Source: Saccopteryx bilineata
Taxonomy: Eukaryota > Chordata > Mammalia > Chiroptera > Emballonuridae
DNA: 64,000 nt
Direction of reading: 5' to 3'
NCBI RefSeq assembly: GCF_036850765.1
Contig: NC_089493.1
Location: 295,648,349-295,712,348, forward strand
A program made the position numbers and the translations under genes. A model generated the notes under the pieces. The model searched no databases. It was not told the DNA's origin and was given only the letters and a program-made list of their open reading frames with translations. Below, piece after piece: positions 1 to 11,289 of the stretch. The first letter of the stretch is position 1, and the number at the start of each line of letters is the position of its first letter.

Positions 1-199
1 CTGGTCGCAACATGGCGACACCCAGGAGGGTCGCAACATGGCGACGCCCAGGATGGGCAGAGCATCGCCCCCTGGTGGGCAGAGCGTCGCCCCCTGGTGG
101 GCGTGCCGGGTGGATCCCGGTCGGGCGCATGCGGGAGTCTGTCTGACTGTCTCTCCCTGTTTCCAGCTTCAGAAAAATGCAAAAAAAAAAAAAAAAAGA
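1..199 (+). mobile_element. SINE family A, cut by window edge
   Basis: The 3' half of a family A copy, with two tandem units at 61-105, ending CAGCTTCAGAAAAATGC and an A tail. The 5' half is outside the window. Confidence 0.9.
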
Positions 200-242
200 A
201 AAAGACAAATATCATATGATTTCACTTACATGTGGAATCTAG

Positions 243-580
243 CCTGACCAGGCAGTGGCGCAGTGGATAGAGCATCGGACTGGGATGCGGAGGACCCAGG
301 TTCGAGACTTCAAGGTCGCCAGCTTGAGCACGGGCTCATCTGGTTTGAGCAAAGCTCACCAGCTTGGACCCAAGGTCGCTGGCTCGAGCAAGGGGTTACT
401 CGGTCTGCTGAAGGCCCACGGTCAAGGCACATATGAGAAAGCAATCAATGAACAACTAAGGTATCACAATGAAAAACTAATGATTGATGCTTCTCATCTC
501 TCTCCGTTCCTGTCTGTCTGTCCCTATCTGTTCCTCTCTCTGACTCTCTCTCTGTCTCTGTAAAAAAATTAAAAAAAAAA
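243..580 (+). mobile_element. SINE family B (long, CTTGAGC-type)
   Basis: Head CCTGACCAGGCAGTGGCGCA, tRNA-like B box GGTTCGAGAC, then repeated GCTTGAGC-type motifs, AATCAATGAACAACTAA, a CT-rich tract and an A tail. Confidence 0.9.
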
Positions 581-729
581 TTTTTTTAATAAAAAATTGA
601 AAATGAAATCAACAACAAAAGCCAGAAACTAGCTCACAGATACAGAAAACATTCTGATAGTTGCTAAAGGGGGAAGAGAGTTAGGGGGCTTGGTGAAAAA
701 GGTGAAGGTATTAAGAAGTATACATTGTG

Positions 730-905
730 CCTGACCAGGTGGTTGCTCAATGGACAGAGCGTGTGCCTGCATGTCAAGGTCACGGGTTCAATCCCCAGTC
801 AGGGCGCATACAAGACACAACCAACGAGTGCACAACTAAGTAGAACAAGTTGAAGTCTCTCTCTCTCTCTCTTTCTGTTCCTCTCTCTCTCTCAAATCAA
901 TGAAA
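730..905 (+). mobile_element. SINE family D (AACAAGTTGAAG type)
   Basis: Head GCCTGACCAGGTGG, B box GGGTTCAATCCC, then AAGTAGAACAAGTTGAAG, a CT repeat and CAAATCAATG, ending in A-rich sequence. Confidence 0.85.
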
Positions 906-938
906 AAAATGTTTAAATGTTAATATTAAAAAAGGCAG

Positions 939-1353
939 GCCCTGGCTGGTTGGCTCAGTGGTAGAGCGTCGGCCTGGCGTGCAGAAGTCCCGGGTTTGAT
1001 TCCTGGCCAGGGCACACAGGAGAGGCGCCCATCTGCTTCTCCACCCCTCCCCCTCTCCTTCCTCTCTGTCTCTCTCTTCCCCTCCCGCAGCCAAGGCTCC
1101 ATTGGAGCAAAGATGGCCCGGGCGCTGGGGATGGCTCCTTGGCCTCTGCCCCAGGCGCTAGAGTGGCTCTGGTCACAACAGAGTGACGCCCTGGAGGGGC
1201 AGAGCATCGCCCCCTGGTGAGCAGAGCGTCGCCCCTGGTGAGCAGAGCGTCGCCCCCTGGTGGGTGTACCGGCTGGATCCTGGTCGGGCGCAAGCGGGAG
1301 TCTGACTGTCTCTCCCCGTTTCCGGCTTCAGAAAAATACAAAAAAAAAAAAAA
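939..1353 (+). mobile_element. SINE family A
   Basis: Full-length. AAAAAGGCA is duplicated before 939 and after the A tail. It holds diverged tandem internal units with CGCCCCTGGTGAGC. Confidence 0.92.
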
Positions 1354-1728
1354 GGCATTGATAGGTTTTAATTATTATCGTTATTGCTGCTACTACACCC
1401 ATCACAACTATGGCTCCAGGAGGAAGGATTGTTTCATCACTGGGTAGAGTGGGGACCTGCTATTCCCACCCCTGACTCTAGGAAGCCTTTCCCGGTGTTC
1501 GGAGTTTACACTGGGTCTTCCTCACCTGTGACTGACATGCTCAGCTGAGCTGATCATCGACCCTGTCCTGTATCCTGTCATCTGTGTACCCGTCCCTCTC
1601 CCCGGTAGCCTAGGACGTCTGTAAGGGTAGAAGCACTTGTATCTGGCTTACCAATCTATTCTCCTTGGGGCACAATGCCAGCTACATAATAGCTACTGGA
1701 ACTATATTTATCTTTCTGTGTGTGTGTG

Positions 1729-2034
1729 TGTTTTTTTTTTAGAGAAAGAGAAGAAGTGGGGGTAGAGAGATGGGAAGCATCAACTCATAGTTGTGTTATT
1801 TTAGTTGTTCATTGATTGCTTCTCATATGTGCCTTTATGGGGGCTCCAGTCAAACCAGTGACCCCTTGCTCAAGCCAGCGACCTTGGGCTCAAGCCAGTG
1901 ACCTTGGGCTCAAGCCAGCAACTATGGGTTCATATCGATGATCCTGCACCAAGCCAGTGACCTCAAGGTTTTGAACCTGGGACCTCAGCGTCCCAGGTTG
2001 ATGCTCTATCCATTGGGCCACCGCCTGGTCAGGC
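1729..2034 (-). mobile_element. SINE family B
   Basis: Minus-strand copy ending GCCACCGCCTGGTCAGGC, flanked by the duplication CTATATTTAT. Confidence 0.88.
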
Positions 2035-2219
2035 TATATTTATTATCTTACGTGAGTAAGAGTTGATGTCCGGAGACCCCTTCTCAATCCTTCTTCAACT
2101 GAGTTGCACCAAATGGGTCAGGGGTGGGGACAGAGGGGTGCCAACATTCCTTTCAGCCTGAGTCACACAGTAATAAAATTATCGTTACTCTTTCTTTTAG
2201 CGCTAACGTTAAATTGGGG

Positions 2220-2400
2220 GCTTCATATGTGCTAAGCATTGTTTAAACCTTTTCATGGATTAACTCATTTAGTCCTCATAATAACCATAGAGAGAGGGGG
2301 TAGCATTGTCCACCTTTCACAGAGTCAGAAGAGCCACTTGTGTGCCCAAGATCACTCAGTCACTTGAACAGTATCTGACCCCAGAGTCGACTACGAAGCA
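2220..2400 (-). mobile_element. MIR fragment
   Basis: Shows the MIR core on the minus strand: GTGCTAAGCATTGTTT, TAACTCATTTAGTCCTCA, then a segment like 'capacity to remove ACAGA' and CAAGATCACTCAGTCA. Old and diverged. Confidence 0.7.
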
Positions 2401-2860
2401 CTGAGTAAGCCTTGGTCCCTGCCACCCACATCCGTGAGAGGGCGCCCGCTCAACACCCCCAAGCAGTCACTATTCAGTCCCTCTTAGACCCAGAGAGTGC
2501 CCACGGCCAGAGCCTATGAGGAGGAGAAGATAGATTTTGTCATCTCTCTGAGAGGCTACCTGATTGATCCCTGCAGGTTTAAAGAAGCCTCTTTAATATA
2601 ACAAGTCCTCTTTGTCCTGGAATTCTCGTCTACGCTTGGCCGGTCAGCTGAGTCCTGAGCCGGGCGAGCGGAGTGCCTATCCAAACCCTTTCTTCCCGAC
2701 GTGGTGCAGCGGGTAAGACAGGGAGGTCCTACCATCACCCGCATACCAGGTGCAGAAGAAGCACACATACGGCTCAGTTCAGGGGCACTGGTTGCGTTCC
2801 TTATCTGCTCCTGGGTTTGTATCAGTGCACGCCAGGTTTGGGTGGCTTTTTAAAAATATA
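2400..2860. other. No recognised feature
   Basis: Unique-looking sequence of mixed composition. No splice-consistent exon or repeat was recognised. Confidence 0.5.
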
Positions 2861-2861
2861 T

Positions 2862-3140
2862 ATATATTATTGAATTTATTGGAGTGACGATGGTTGACAC
2901 AGCTCTGTAGGTTTCATGTGTACAGTCCTCTGATGCACCGTCTGTACATCGCACTGTGTGTTCACCAACCCGAGTCTCTCCTCCTGTCACCGTGTCTCCC
3001 CTCGTCACCATCTTCCCCCTTTCCCTCGGGGCACCACCAGACTGTGTCTGAGTTTTTTGTTTATTATGGTTTTTTTTTTCTTAACCCCTTCCCCTTTTTC
3101 ACCTAGTCCCTCAATCCCCCTCCCCTCTAACAGCTGGGTT
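2862..3140 (-). mobile_element. L1 3' UTR fragment
   Basis: Resembles the complement of a bat L1 3' UTR (TGAATTTATTGGAGTGACGA, then GGTTTCATGTGTACAG, CACCGTCTGTACATCGCA). Confidence 0.7.
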
Positions 3141-3149
3141 TGAGTGTTA

Positions 3150-3475
3150 TTTGCTTGTCTTAGAGAGGGACAGGCAGACAGGAAGGGAGAGAGATGAGAA
3201 GCATCAACTCAAAGTTGTGGCCCTCCAGTTGTTCATTGATTGCTTCTCATACATTCCTTGATTGGTGGAGCTCAAAGCTGAGCCAATGACCCCTTGCTCA
3301 AGCCAGCAACCTTGGGCTCAAGCCAGCGACCTTGGGTTCAAGCCAGCAACCATGGGGTCATGTCTATGATCCCATGCTCAAGCCGGTGACTGCAAGTTCA
3401 AGCTGGAGAGCCCACGATCAAGCCGATGACCTTGGCATCTTGAACTGGGTCTTCAAGTATCCCAGGTCAATTCTC
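3150..3475 (-). mobile_element. SINE family B, interrupted by a family C SINE
   Basis: Contains AGAGATGAGAAGCATCAACT, ATTGCTTCTCAT and runs of CAAGCCAGC. Its left end is cut by a SINE inserted at 3488. Confidence 0.85.
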
Positions 3476-3487
3476 TTTGGGTGTTTA

Positions 3488-3836
3488 TTTCCTCTTCTTT
3501 TCAAAGTGAGAGGAGGGGAAATAGAGAAACAGACTCCCACGTGAGCCCTGACCAGGATCCACCCTGCAAACCCCATCTGGGGCCACGCTCGCAACTGAGC
3601 TATTTTTAGCACCTGAGGCATAGTCTTCACAGAGCCATCCTCAGCGATCGGGGCCAATGTGCTTGAACCAATTGAGCCATGGCTGTGGGAGGAGAAGAAA
3701 GAGCAAGAGAGAAGTGGGAGGGGGAGGTGTGGAGAAGCAGATGGTCACCTCTCCTGTGTGCTATAACTGGGAATCGAACCTGGAGACTTCCACATGCCAG
3801 GCCAACACCCTACCACTGAGCCAACCGGCCAGAGCC
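3488..3836 (-). mobile_element. SINE family C (older A-like)
   Basis: Minus-strand copy ending GAGCCAACCGGCCAGAGCC. TCTTTGGGTGTTT before it and TCTTTGGGCGTTT after it are target duplications. Confidence 0.88.
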
Positions 3837-4129
3837 TCTTTGGGCGTTTTTTTAAACAAGCATTAAGGGTTCCAACATAGCATGTTTTCCTCCCACTGCC
3901 CTGAATTCTTGAGCCAACAGGATAGAATAGAATGATACAATATTTTAATTGAAAAATGACTTTCTCTTAGGCCCATTTTTTAGAACACTTAATATGCTCA
4001 TATTTCCAAAAGTCAAAATGACATAAAAAAAAAAACTGATTATCGAGAGGCGGACATCCCGCCCCAGCCACTGTCTCTGCTCCTCGGGAATACCCATGTT
4101 TATTCATCGCCCAGCCTCTTGTCCATCTT

Positions 4130-4740
4130 TCCACATTGCCTCGATTAAATTTACTGTCGAAACATAAGAAAATGAGAACACATATTTTCATACATTCTGC
4201 TTCCCCCTTTCTTTCTTACACAAAAGATAACATACTATGTACAATATTCTGCACTTGACTTTTTTTTTTTACTTAGCCATCTGGAGGCCCCTTTGCTATT
4301 AGAGCCTAGAGAACTTTGTTCATTTGGACCTAGTTAGAGACACCAGCTCCTCATGGGTGAACACTCGGGCTGTTTCCAAACTTTGATGACCACGGACGGT
4401 GCTGCGACACATGACCTTGGACGTTCTTCATCTCCCCACAGCCGTGCGTCCATCTGTGGAATAATCCCCAGGATTTACCGCTGGGAGGTCACAGGCTAAG
4501 TGCATTTCGAAGGTGGATGGATGGTGTCAGCTTGCCCTCCACGGGGGCCGTACAACCTCCTGCCCTCACACCACTCACGATGACAGTGGCTGACCACCAC
4601 CACCACCACCACCCTCCAGCCTTACCGACGAAGACGTGAGGCCCTTCTCTCGCTTTGCCAACCCACTGAGTGATAAACGGTGTCTGGGTGCCATTTCAGT
4701 TTGCATTTATCTGATTACGAATAACGCCGGGCATCTTTGC
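4130..4740 (-). mobile_element. Old L1 3' fragment
   Basis: Diverged minus-strand match to the L1M 3' end (GGGCTGTTTCCAAACTTTG, GTGCTGCGACAC, GAATAATCCCCAGGATTTA, TTGCCCTCCACGGGGGCC). Confidence 0.65.
4589..4612. repeat. (CAC)n microsatellite
   Basis: About eight CAC units. Confidence 0.85.
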
Positions 4741-5500
4741 GTGAGAATAGTGTGTGGAAAACAGTTTTATTGTGAGTAATGGAGCTCATTAGGGCTAATT
4801 CAAGCGGATGAAGGGAAAATTACCACGAGCATCACAGAGGTGGTTCACGCAGCCAAAAGGAACAGTGTCCCCAGGTTCCGGGAGAAACCGGGTCTGGAAA
4901 ACAGAGAAATACGAACTAGCTTCATTCTCTCCCTCTCCCTCTGCCTTTCCACCCCCCACCACCACCACACACACACACTTGTTAAACCAGCCTCCCACCC
5001 CTAGTATATTTGTCACAGTCTTTAGACCACACAGGCATCAGCATACCTTCTCAATTCTAATACCCGGGAGGGGATTCTCACGGATCTATCTTATCCGCAG
5101 CGCACCCCTGGTCCAAGCCGAGGATGAGGACGATCAGGAAATGCGCCGAGGATGAGGACGATCAGGAAATGTGATTCCTGGGGGCCTGCCCATCGCAGAA
5201 GCCGGCTGGACGCCCAGAGGAGCCCTACTGACTGCTCCTTTATTCACTGCCCCTCCCCCATGTGGGACCCTGCCAAAAAAGACAGAGGGCCTCTAGTTTT
5301 GGGGGCAGAGCCCCATTTGGGGGACAGGGCTTTTTCCAAGCCAGATGTGGTCAATCCATTTCCCTTTCCTAGTGAGGGGGGGTTAGGAATAGACTCTTAG
5401 TACCATTCTAGCCAATGATACAGAAGAACACATTCCTTGGGGCTAAAAAACAGATAGGATGGCAAGATGGGCCCACTCTCCTGTTACTGTAACTTCTTGT
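4741..5500. other. No recognised gene; contains a short tandem duplication
   Basis: Unassigned sequence. Two copies of a 28-bp unit beginning GCCGAGGATGAGGACGATCA lie back to back at 5118-5172. Confidence 0.5.
5118..5172. repeat. 28-bp tandem duplication
   Basis: The unit GCCGAGGATGAGGACGATCA plus GGAAATGC occurs twice without mismatch until the second copy ends, so it is recent. Confidence 0.9.
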
Positions 5501-5509
5501 GTCTGCGTG

Positions 5510-5704
5510 AGATTCTATCAGTTAGCTTTGTGGCGTGACAAACCCGCCCTGAAATCCAGTGACTTCATACCGAATCAGTTATTATTTCCAGTGACCTTGT
5601 AGGTTGGCCAGGTGGTGTTCCCACTGTGGGCTAGCTCAGCCGGAGCTGGGTGGTCTGTATAGAACACGGACTCCCTCCATGTCTGAGAATCCGCGAGCTG
5701 GTTG
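5510..5704 (+). mobile_element. Ancient interspersed repeat (MaLR or MER-like)
   Basis: Shows the ancient pattern GTTAGCTTTGTGGCGTGACAA, then TTATTATTTCCAGTGAC and GTAGGTTGG, similar to 26105-26330. Family not assigned. Interrupted by the hAT MITE at 5713. Confidence 0.45.
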
Positions 5705-5712
5705 GTCTAGAC

Positions 5713-6064
5713 CAGTGGTGGTCAACCTGGTCCCTACCGTCCCCTAGTGGGCGTTCCAGCTTTCATGGTGGGCAGTAGCGGAGCAACCAAAGTATAAATA
5801 AAAACATAGATTAACTATAGTAAGTTGTTTTATAAAGTTTTATTCTGCCAAACTTAGCAAAAATCCGACATAAAGTACTTGGTAAGTAATTATTATTATA
5901 TGCTTTAACTTGCTGTGACTCTGCTTTATAAATTTTATAAAGTAAAGTTACTTCCCTACTTTATAAATCACCATGACTGTGGAACCGGTGGGCGGTTAGA
6001 AAATGTTACTACTCACAGAGATACAGAAGTGGGCGGTAGGGATAAAAAAGGTTGACCACCCCCG
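5713..6064 (+). mobile_element. hAT-type MITE, copy 1 (352 bp)
   Basis: Terminal inverted repeats begin CAGTGGTGGTCAACC and end GGTTGACCACCCCCG. The flanks GTCTAGAC (5705-5712) and GTATAGAG (6065-6072) match at 6 of 8 positions, the TSD length of hAT elements. The interior is AT-rich and non-coding. It lies inside an older repeat. Confidence 0.9.
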
Positions 6065-6072
6065 GTATAGAG

Positions 6073-6715
6073 AGAGTTAGTGGGGGGAGGGGGCGGGGGG
6101 GCTCCTTTCTATTTCATCAAGGAACTACGCCCACTTTATAAAATAGCGTCTCAAGTTCCAAACAGCAAGGGGGTGGGGGGAGCTCCAATGTACGGACACT
6201 TTTCAAGTGTCTTCGCATGTCTCCTTACAAACCGTCCCATTGACCACAGCGTGTACCCTGGCTAACTCCTGTTAGGTGGAGAAATGACTATATCTCTTGA
6301 TGGGAGGAGCTTAAATATATATATTTTTAAAAAACATATATAAAAATATATACATATGTGTGTATAGTATAGCTATCCCAGCAGCCTGTCCCAGTGACGC
6401 CTAAAACTCGAGCCACCTGGGGGCCTTGGGGGGACACGAGTCTGAGGGTGGCAACGGGAAGGTTCTCAGAGATGACGCTGAGCCGGCGGGTTTGCTAAGC
6501 CTGGGGAGCTGCTCCCTTGGAAGTCCTCACTGAGTGGGATCACTCATGTTCCTTGCTGTCTGAGATAGTTACATTGGCGCTGCCTGACCTTTGCCTATCG
6601 GTTGACGTGTTGGGAGAGGGTGGATCAGGTCTCCGACAGCAAGGGACGGCTCATCTGCAGCCAGAGGTCCTAAATTGGTTGGATTAAAAAAAAACAAAAC
6701 AAAAAAAACCAACAG
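6073..6715. other. No recognised feature, AT-rich patch included
   Basis: Unassigned sequence with a G-rich run near 6085 and an AT-rich patch at 6310-6370. Confidence 0.45.
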
Positions 6716-7068
6716 CCTGACCAGGCAGTGGCACAGTGGATAGAGCGTCGGACTGGGATGCGGAAGGACCCAGGTTCGAGACCCCGGGGTTGCCAGCTTG
6801 AGCGTGGGCTCATCTGGCTTGAGCAAAAAAAAAAAAAGCTCACCAGCTTAGACCCAAGGTCGCTGGCTCGAGCAAGGGGTCACTCAGTCTGCTGAAGGCC
6901 CGCGGTCAAGGCACATATGAGAAAGCAATCAATGAACAACTATGGTGTCGCAACGAAAAACTGATGATTGATGCTTCTCATCTCTCTCCGTTCCTATCTG
7001 TCTGTCCCTATCTATCCTTCTATCTGACTCTCTCTCTGTCCCTGTAAAAAAAAAAAAAAAAAAAAAAA
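6716..7068 (+). mobile_element. SINE family B
   Basis: Head GCCTGACCAGGCAGTGGC, several GCTTGAGC-type motifs, a CT-rich tract and an A tail of about 22. Confidence 0.92.
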
Positions 7069-7647
7069 ACAACAATCAAAAACACCCCCACACGTTCTTG
7101 TGAAGAAGTCTGGGCTGATTACCTGCTCACAAGAGCCACCTTTCAGGGGTAGCAGAAATCAACTGCCACTTTGAGCACCGTTAATATACATATTAGCACG
7201 TACAGTTTATGAGCGGACAAGCCAGGCTCGGGTCTGGGGTCCTAACATCCAAATACACGCATCCACAGTTACGGGGAGGGTGTACACTGCACTGTGTGTG
7301 AAGACAACAGAGGGCTTCAGCTCCAGGTGACGATAGACCTTGGGTGACGAAGCCGGTCATGCCGTCTGACGTGTGAAATACAGTCCCGAGGGTCACAGGA
7401 AAGAGGAAAGAGGAGGAGGGTGTCATCGGACTGTCATTGGACTGTGGCCAAGAGGGTCAGCGCAGGAAGGGCTAGAAAGAGATCATGAAGTTTTTGTCAG
7501 GGGGCCCCCTTTCGGCGGTGTTGAGGGGGCAGAAAGCAGACCACGGGGAACCGAGAAAGGGAACGAAGGGGAGAAAGGAGGGACCGTACCTACAGACCGG
7601 GACACACGTCCATAGCACACCCACTTAAAAAAAATTTTTTTTAATTA
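7069..7647. other. No recognised feature
   Basis: Purine-rich on the plus strand from 7380 to 7600; no repeat or exon recognised. Confidence 0.45.
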
Positions 7648-7965
7648 GGCCCTGGCTAGTTGGCTCAGTGGGTAGAGCATCAGCCCAGCATGCAGATGTC
7701 CCCGGTTCAGTCCCCGGCTCGATCCCCGGCCAGGGCACACAGGAGAAGTGACCATCTGCTTCTCTCCACCACCCTCGCTCCTCCTCTCCCTCTGCCCCTC
7801 CTGCAGCCAGTGGCTCGGCTGGTTCGAGCGTCAGCCTCAGGCGCTGAGGACAGCGTAGCTGCGAGCGTCAGCTCCAGATGGGGCTGCCGGGTGGACCCCG
7901 ATTGGGACACATGGAGGGGTCTGTCTCACTATCTCCCCTGCTCTCACTTAAAAATATATATATAT
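7648..7965 (+). mobile_element. SINE family C
   Basis: Head GGCCCTGGCTAGTTGGCTCA, GAAGTGACCATCTGCTTCTC, ending TCTCACTTAAAAATAT with a short (TA)n. Confidence 0.88.
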
Positions 7966-7969
7966 ATAT

Positions 7970-8262
7970 AAATTTAACTTAATGGGGTGACATTGGTCAG
8001 TAAGAGGACACAGGTTTCAGGTGAACATCTCTATAGCATTTGAACTGCTGGCTGCATTGTGTGCCTGTCACTCGATGTCACATCACCCTCCGTCACCATA
8101 TATTTGTCCCTCTCTCCTGTCCTCCCCCTGGCAACCACTTCACTTTTATCTAGGTCCACAAGTCTCCGTTTTCTACCCCAGCAACGTGTGAGATCGTACG
8201 GTTGTTACCTTTTCCTGATTTACTTGTTTCACTCAGCGCAACGTTCTAGCGCTCTTGACTAG
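7970..8262 (-). mobile_element. L1 3' end fragment
   Basis: Same L1 3' family as 61965-63046: TTAATGGGGTGACATTGGTC, GGTTTCAGGTGAACATC, GGCAACCACTTCACTTT, TTTCACTCAGCGCAACGTTC. Confidence 0.82.
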
Positions 8263-8667
8263 GTAGGTGTCTGTCTCATCGTCCTGACTTAAGCCAGCTG
8301 GGCAAGGGGCAGCAGGGAGGTGGGTTTACGGCCCTTTATCACTGAAATGTCAGCAGGGAGCCAGCGTCAGACACACCTGGCTGGATTCAGGGCGCACACG
8401 GCCGGACGGAAACTCCGTCTTCCTGGCCATGGCGTGGTCCTGCTCGTCTTCTCAGAAAGTCTGTCTCCACCTGGCAAAGGAAACAGCAGCCTTCCCCGTG
8501 GCTCTTGCAAAAGCCTCAGGAAACATGCTGAATGGTCCAGCTCGCTGACCTGACCTCCCTGAACCCAGCGCTCTAGCCCAGGAGGCAGTGTTCTGACCGG
8601 CCAGACCCTTGTCAGCCCTCCCGCCACCAGACCACACAGGCTGAACAAAACTCTCATGAAATACCAG

Positions 8668-8952
8668 CCTGTCCAGGCGGTGGCGCAGTGGATAGAGCAT
8701 GAGCCCGGGACGCTGAGGACCCAGGCTCGAGACCCCAAGGTCGCTGGCTTTGAGCCCAAGGTCGCTGGCTTGAGCAAGGGAGCTGCCTCAGCTGGGGCTC
8801 CCCGGTCAAAGCACATATGAGAAGCAATCAATGAACAACTAAAAAGTGCCACAACAAAGAGCTGATGCTTCTCATCTCCCTGCCTTCCTGTCTGTCTGCC
8901 TGCTTCTCTTGCTCTCACTAAAATAAATAAATAAATAAATAAATAAATAAAG
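8668..8952 (+). mobile_element. SINE family B
   Basis: Head CCTGTCCAGGCGGTGGCGCA, GCTTGAGCAAGGGAGCTGCC, ending in (AAAT)n at 8921-8952. Confidence 0.9.
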
Positions 8953-8989
8953 GAAGTGATGATTTTCTAAAAGAAAAGGGGGGGGGTGT

Positions 8990-9690
8990 ATAATAGAACT
9001 GTTAAACAGGACACAAAAAGCAAGGAAAATTTGATAAATTCAACCTCATGAAAATTAAAAACATGAAAAACCTTGTTAAAAGGATGAATCCGCACACTAC
9101 AGACTGGGAGAGAATATTTGTAAACTGTGTAACCAGCAAAGCACTGATCTCTAGAAAGTACTTTTGAAAACTTTCAAAACTCAACAATAAAAATAAAAAA
9201 ATAATTAGAAAGTGGGTAAAAAGTATGACCAGACACTTCACAGAAAAGAACACACACACATGACAACTAAGCATGTGGAAATATGTTCACTAGCCATGAA
9301 ATGCAAATCGAAAACAGACTGATACATCACCACACAGCTAACAGAATAGCTAAACTTTAGTTCTTTGTTTTTTTTTAAAGATTTGATTGACTTTTAGGGG
9401 GTTGGGGAGAAGCGGGGAGCATCAGCTCACAGTAGTTGCTTCTTATATGCGCCCAGACGAGACGAGACCAGCCCAGGGTTTCGAGCTGGCGACCTCAGCG
9501 TTCCAGGTCGATGCTTTATCCACTGCGCCCCCATGAGCCAGGCCAGAAGAGCTAAACTTTAAACACAGCGATAGCACCAAATGCTCACAAAAATGCAGAG
9601 AAACGGATCCTTCACACATCGCTGGCAGAAACAGAAAATGGGACAGCCACTCTGGAAAAGGGGATGGCAGGGTTTTTTGGGTTTTTTTAC
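8990..9690 (+). mobile_element. L1 ORF2 3' region fragment
   Basis: Diverged L1M-like sequence: AACCTCATGAAAATTAAAAA, CACTACAGACTGGGAGAGAA, GGAAATATGTTCACTAGCC, ATCGCTGGCAGAAACAG. A SINE (9361-9544) interrupts it. Confidence 0.82.
9361..9544 (-). mobile_element. tRNA SINE (short, family E/F-like) in L1
   Basis: Minus-strand SINE ending CGCCCCCATGAGCCAGGC; the flanks AATAGCTAAACTTTA and AAGAGCTAAACTTTA are target duplications. Confidence 0.82.
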
Positions 9691-9831
9691 AAAACTAAAT
9701 CAACTTGTAAACTTTGGTCCATCAAAGGACACAGTCAACAGAATGAAAAGGAAATCTACAGACTAGGAGAAAGTACTTGCAAATCATCTGCCCGATAAGG
9801 GTTAATATCCAGAATAAATATACAGAGATAG

Positions 9832-9833
9832 AT

Positions 9834-9869
<36 letters not shown>
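9832..9869. repeat. (GATA)n microsatellite
   Basis: About nine GATA units within L1-derived DNA. Confidence 0.9.
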
Positions 9870-9871
<2 letters not shown>

Positions 9872-9929
9872 CACTACAACTCAACAAAAAAAAAAATTTT
9901 TTAAACCCAATTTAAGAATGGGCAAAGGA

Positions 9930-10303
9930 GCCCTGGCCGGTTGGCTCAGTGGTAGAGCGTTGGCCTGGCATGCAGAAGTCCCGGGTTCGATTCCCGGCCA
10001 GGGACACAGGAGAGGCGCCCATCTGCTTCTCCACCCCTCCCCCTCTCCTTTCTGTCTCTCTTCCCCTCCCACAGCCAAGGCTTCATTGGAGCAAAGTTGG
10101 CCCGGGCGCTGAGGATGGCTCCATGGCCTCTGCCTCAGGTGCTAGAATGGCTCTAGTTGCAACACAGCAACGCCCCAGATGGGCAGAGCATCGCCCCTTG
10201 GTGGGCATGCCGGGTGGATCCCGGTCGGGCGCATGCGGGAGTCTGTCTGACTACCTCCCCGTTTCCAACTTCAGAAAAATACAAAAAAAAAAAAAGAAAG
10301 AAA
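9930..10303 (+). mobile_element. SINE family A in L1
   Basis: Full-length; AAGAATGGGCAAAGG is duplicated at both flanks. Confidence 0.94.
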
Positions 10304-10647
10304 AAGAATGGGCAAAGGTCACGAGTAGACATGTCTCTGAAGATGATATACAGGTGACCAATAAGCAGGTAAAAAGTTGCTCAGCAGCACTAATCATCAG
10401 AAAAGTGCAAGTCAAAAGCACAGTGAGATACTGTCTTACACCCAATAGGATGGCTACTGTTAGAGAAAAACAAACAGGAAACACCAAGTGTCGGTGAGGA
10501 TGTGCATGTTGGTGGGCCTGTGAGATGGCACAGCTGCCATGAAAAACAGCATCAAGTTTCCTGAAAACATTAAAAATAGAAGGACTCTACGATTCAGAAA
10601 CCATCCATCCGAGTCGGCACCCAAAGGCATAGAAAAACAGGGTCTCG

Positions 10648-11011
10648 GCCCTGGCCGGTTGGCTCAGCGGTGGAGCATCAGCCTGGCGTGTGGGGGACCC
10701 GGGTTCGATTCCCGGCCAGGGCACACAGGAGAAGCGCCCATTTGCTTCTCCACCCCCCCCCCTCCTTCCTCTCTGTCTCTCTCTTCCCCTCCCGCAGCCA
10801 AGGCTCCATTGGAGCAAAGTTGGCCTGGGCACTGGGGATGGCTCCTTGGCCCCAGGCGCTGGAGTGGCTCTGGTCGCAGCAGAGCGACGCCCCGGAGGGG
10901 CAGAGCATCGCCCCCTGGTGGGCATGCCGGGTGGATCCCGGTCAGGCGCACACGGGAGTCTGTCTGTCTCTCCCCGTTTCCAGCTTCAGAAAAATACAAA
11001 AAAAAAAAAAC
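10648..11011 (+). mobile_element. SINE family A in L1
   Basis: Full-length; flanked by AAAAACAGGGTCTC on both sides. Confidence 0.94.
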
Positions 11012-11289
11012 AAAAACAGGGTCTCAAAGTGATCGTTCTGCACATCCCTACCCATGGCAGCCACAGCCACAGTACTCAAGACGTGGAGGCAATCCAGGTG
11101 TTCCTCAACAGGTGAACGGGTAATAAAGCGCGGCACACGCCTGCACGGGGAACTGGGACTCAGACTTCAGGCGGAAGGAAACCCTAACACAGGCGACACC
11201 ATGGGGGAACCCTGAGGACAAGTAAAGTACCAGTCACAAAATAATAAGAAAAATAAAAACCTGTGTGGTTCCACTAGTGTGAAGTGTGT

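Larger units (their letters stand above)
9691..11285 (+). mobile_element. L1 ORF2 3' end and 3' UTR, interrupted by two SINEs
   Basis: L1 hallmarks in order: GGACACAGTCAACAGAATG, CTTGCAAATCATCTGCC, GAATGGGCAAAG, AGATACTGTCTTACACCCA, AAGACGTGGAGGCAATCCAG. Family A SINEs lie at 9930 and 10648. Frames are broken. Confidence 0.82.

Noticed and set aside
240..310. tRNA-like sequences with good A and B boxes at many places
   Set aside because: They are heads of SINEs, followed by SINE bodies and A tails. No mature tRNA fold with an acceptor stem and a free 3' end is seen.
10539..11123. Overlapping open frames of 110-194 codons around 10.6-11.1 kb, similar to frames at 1 kb, 14.6 kb, 24.6 kb, 39.5 kb, 54 kb and 62.4 kb
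   Set aside because: They are translations of family A SINEs. The same peptides recur in every copy and end in the A tail; none has independent gene support.
8990..11285. Possible reverse transcriptase gene
   Set aside because: Only the 3' end of L1 ORF2 remains, in broken frames and interrupted by three SINEs.
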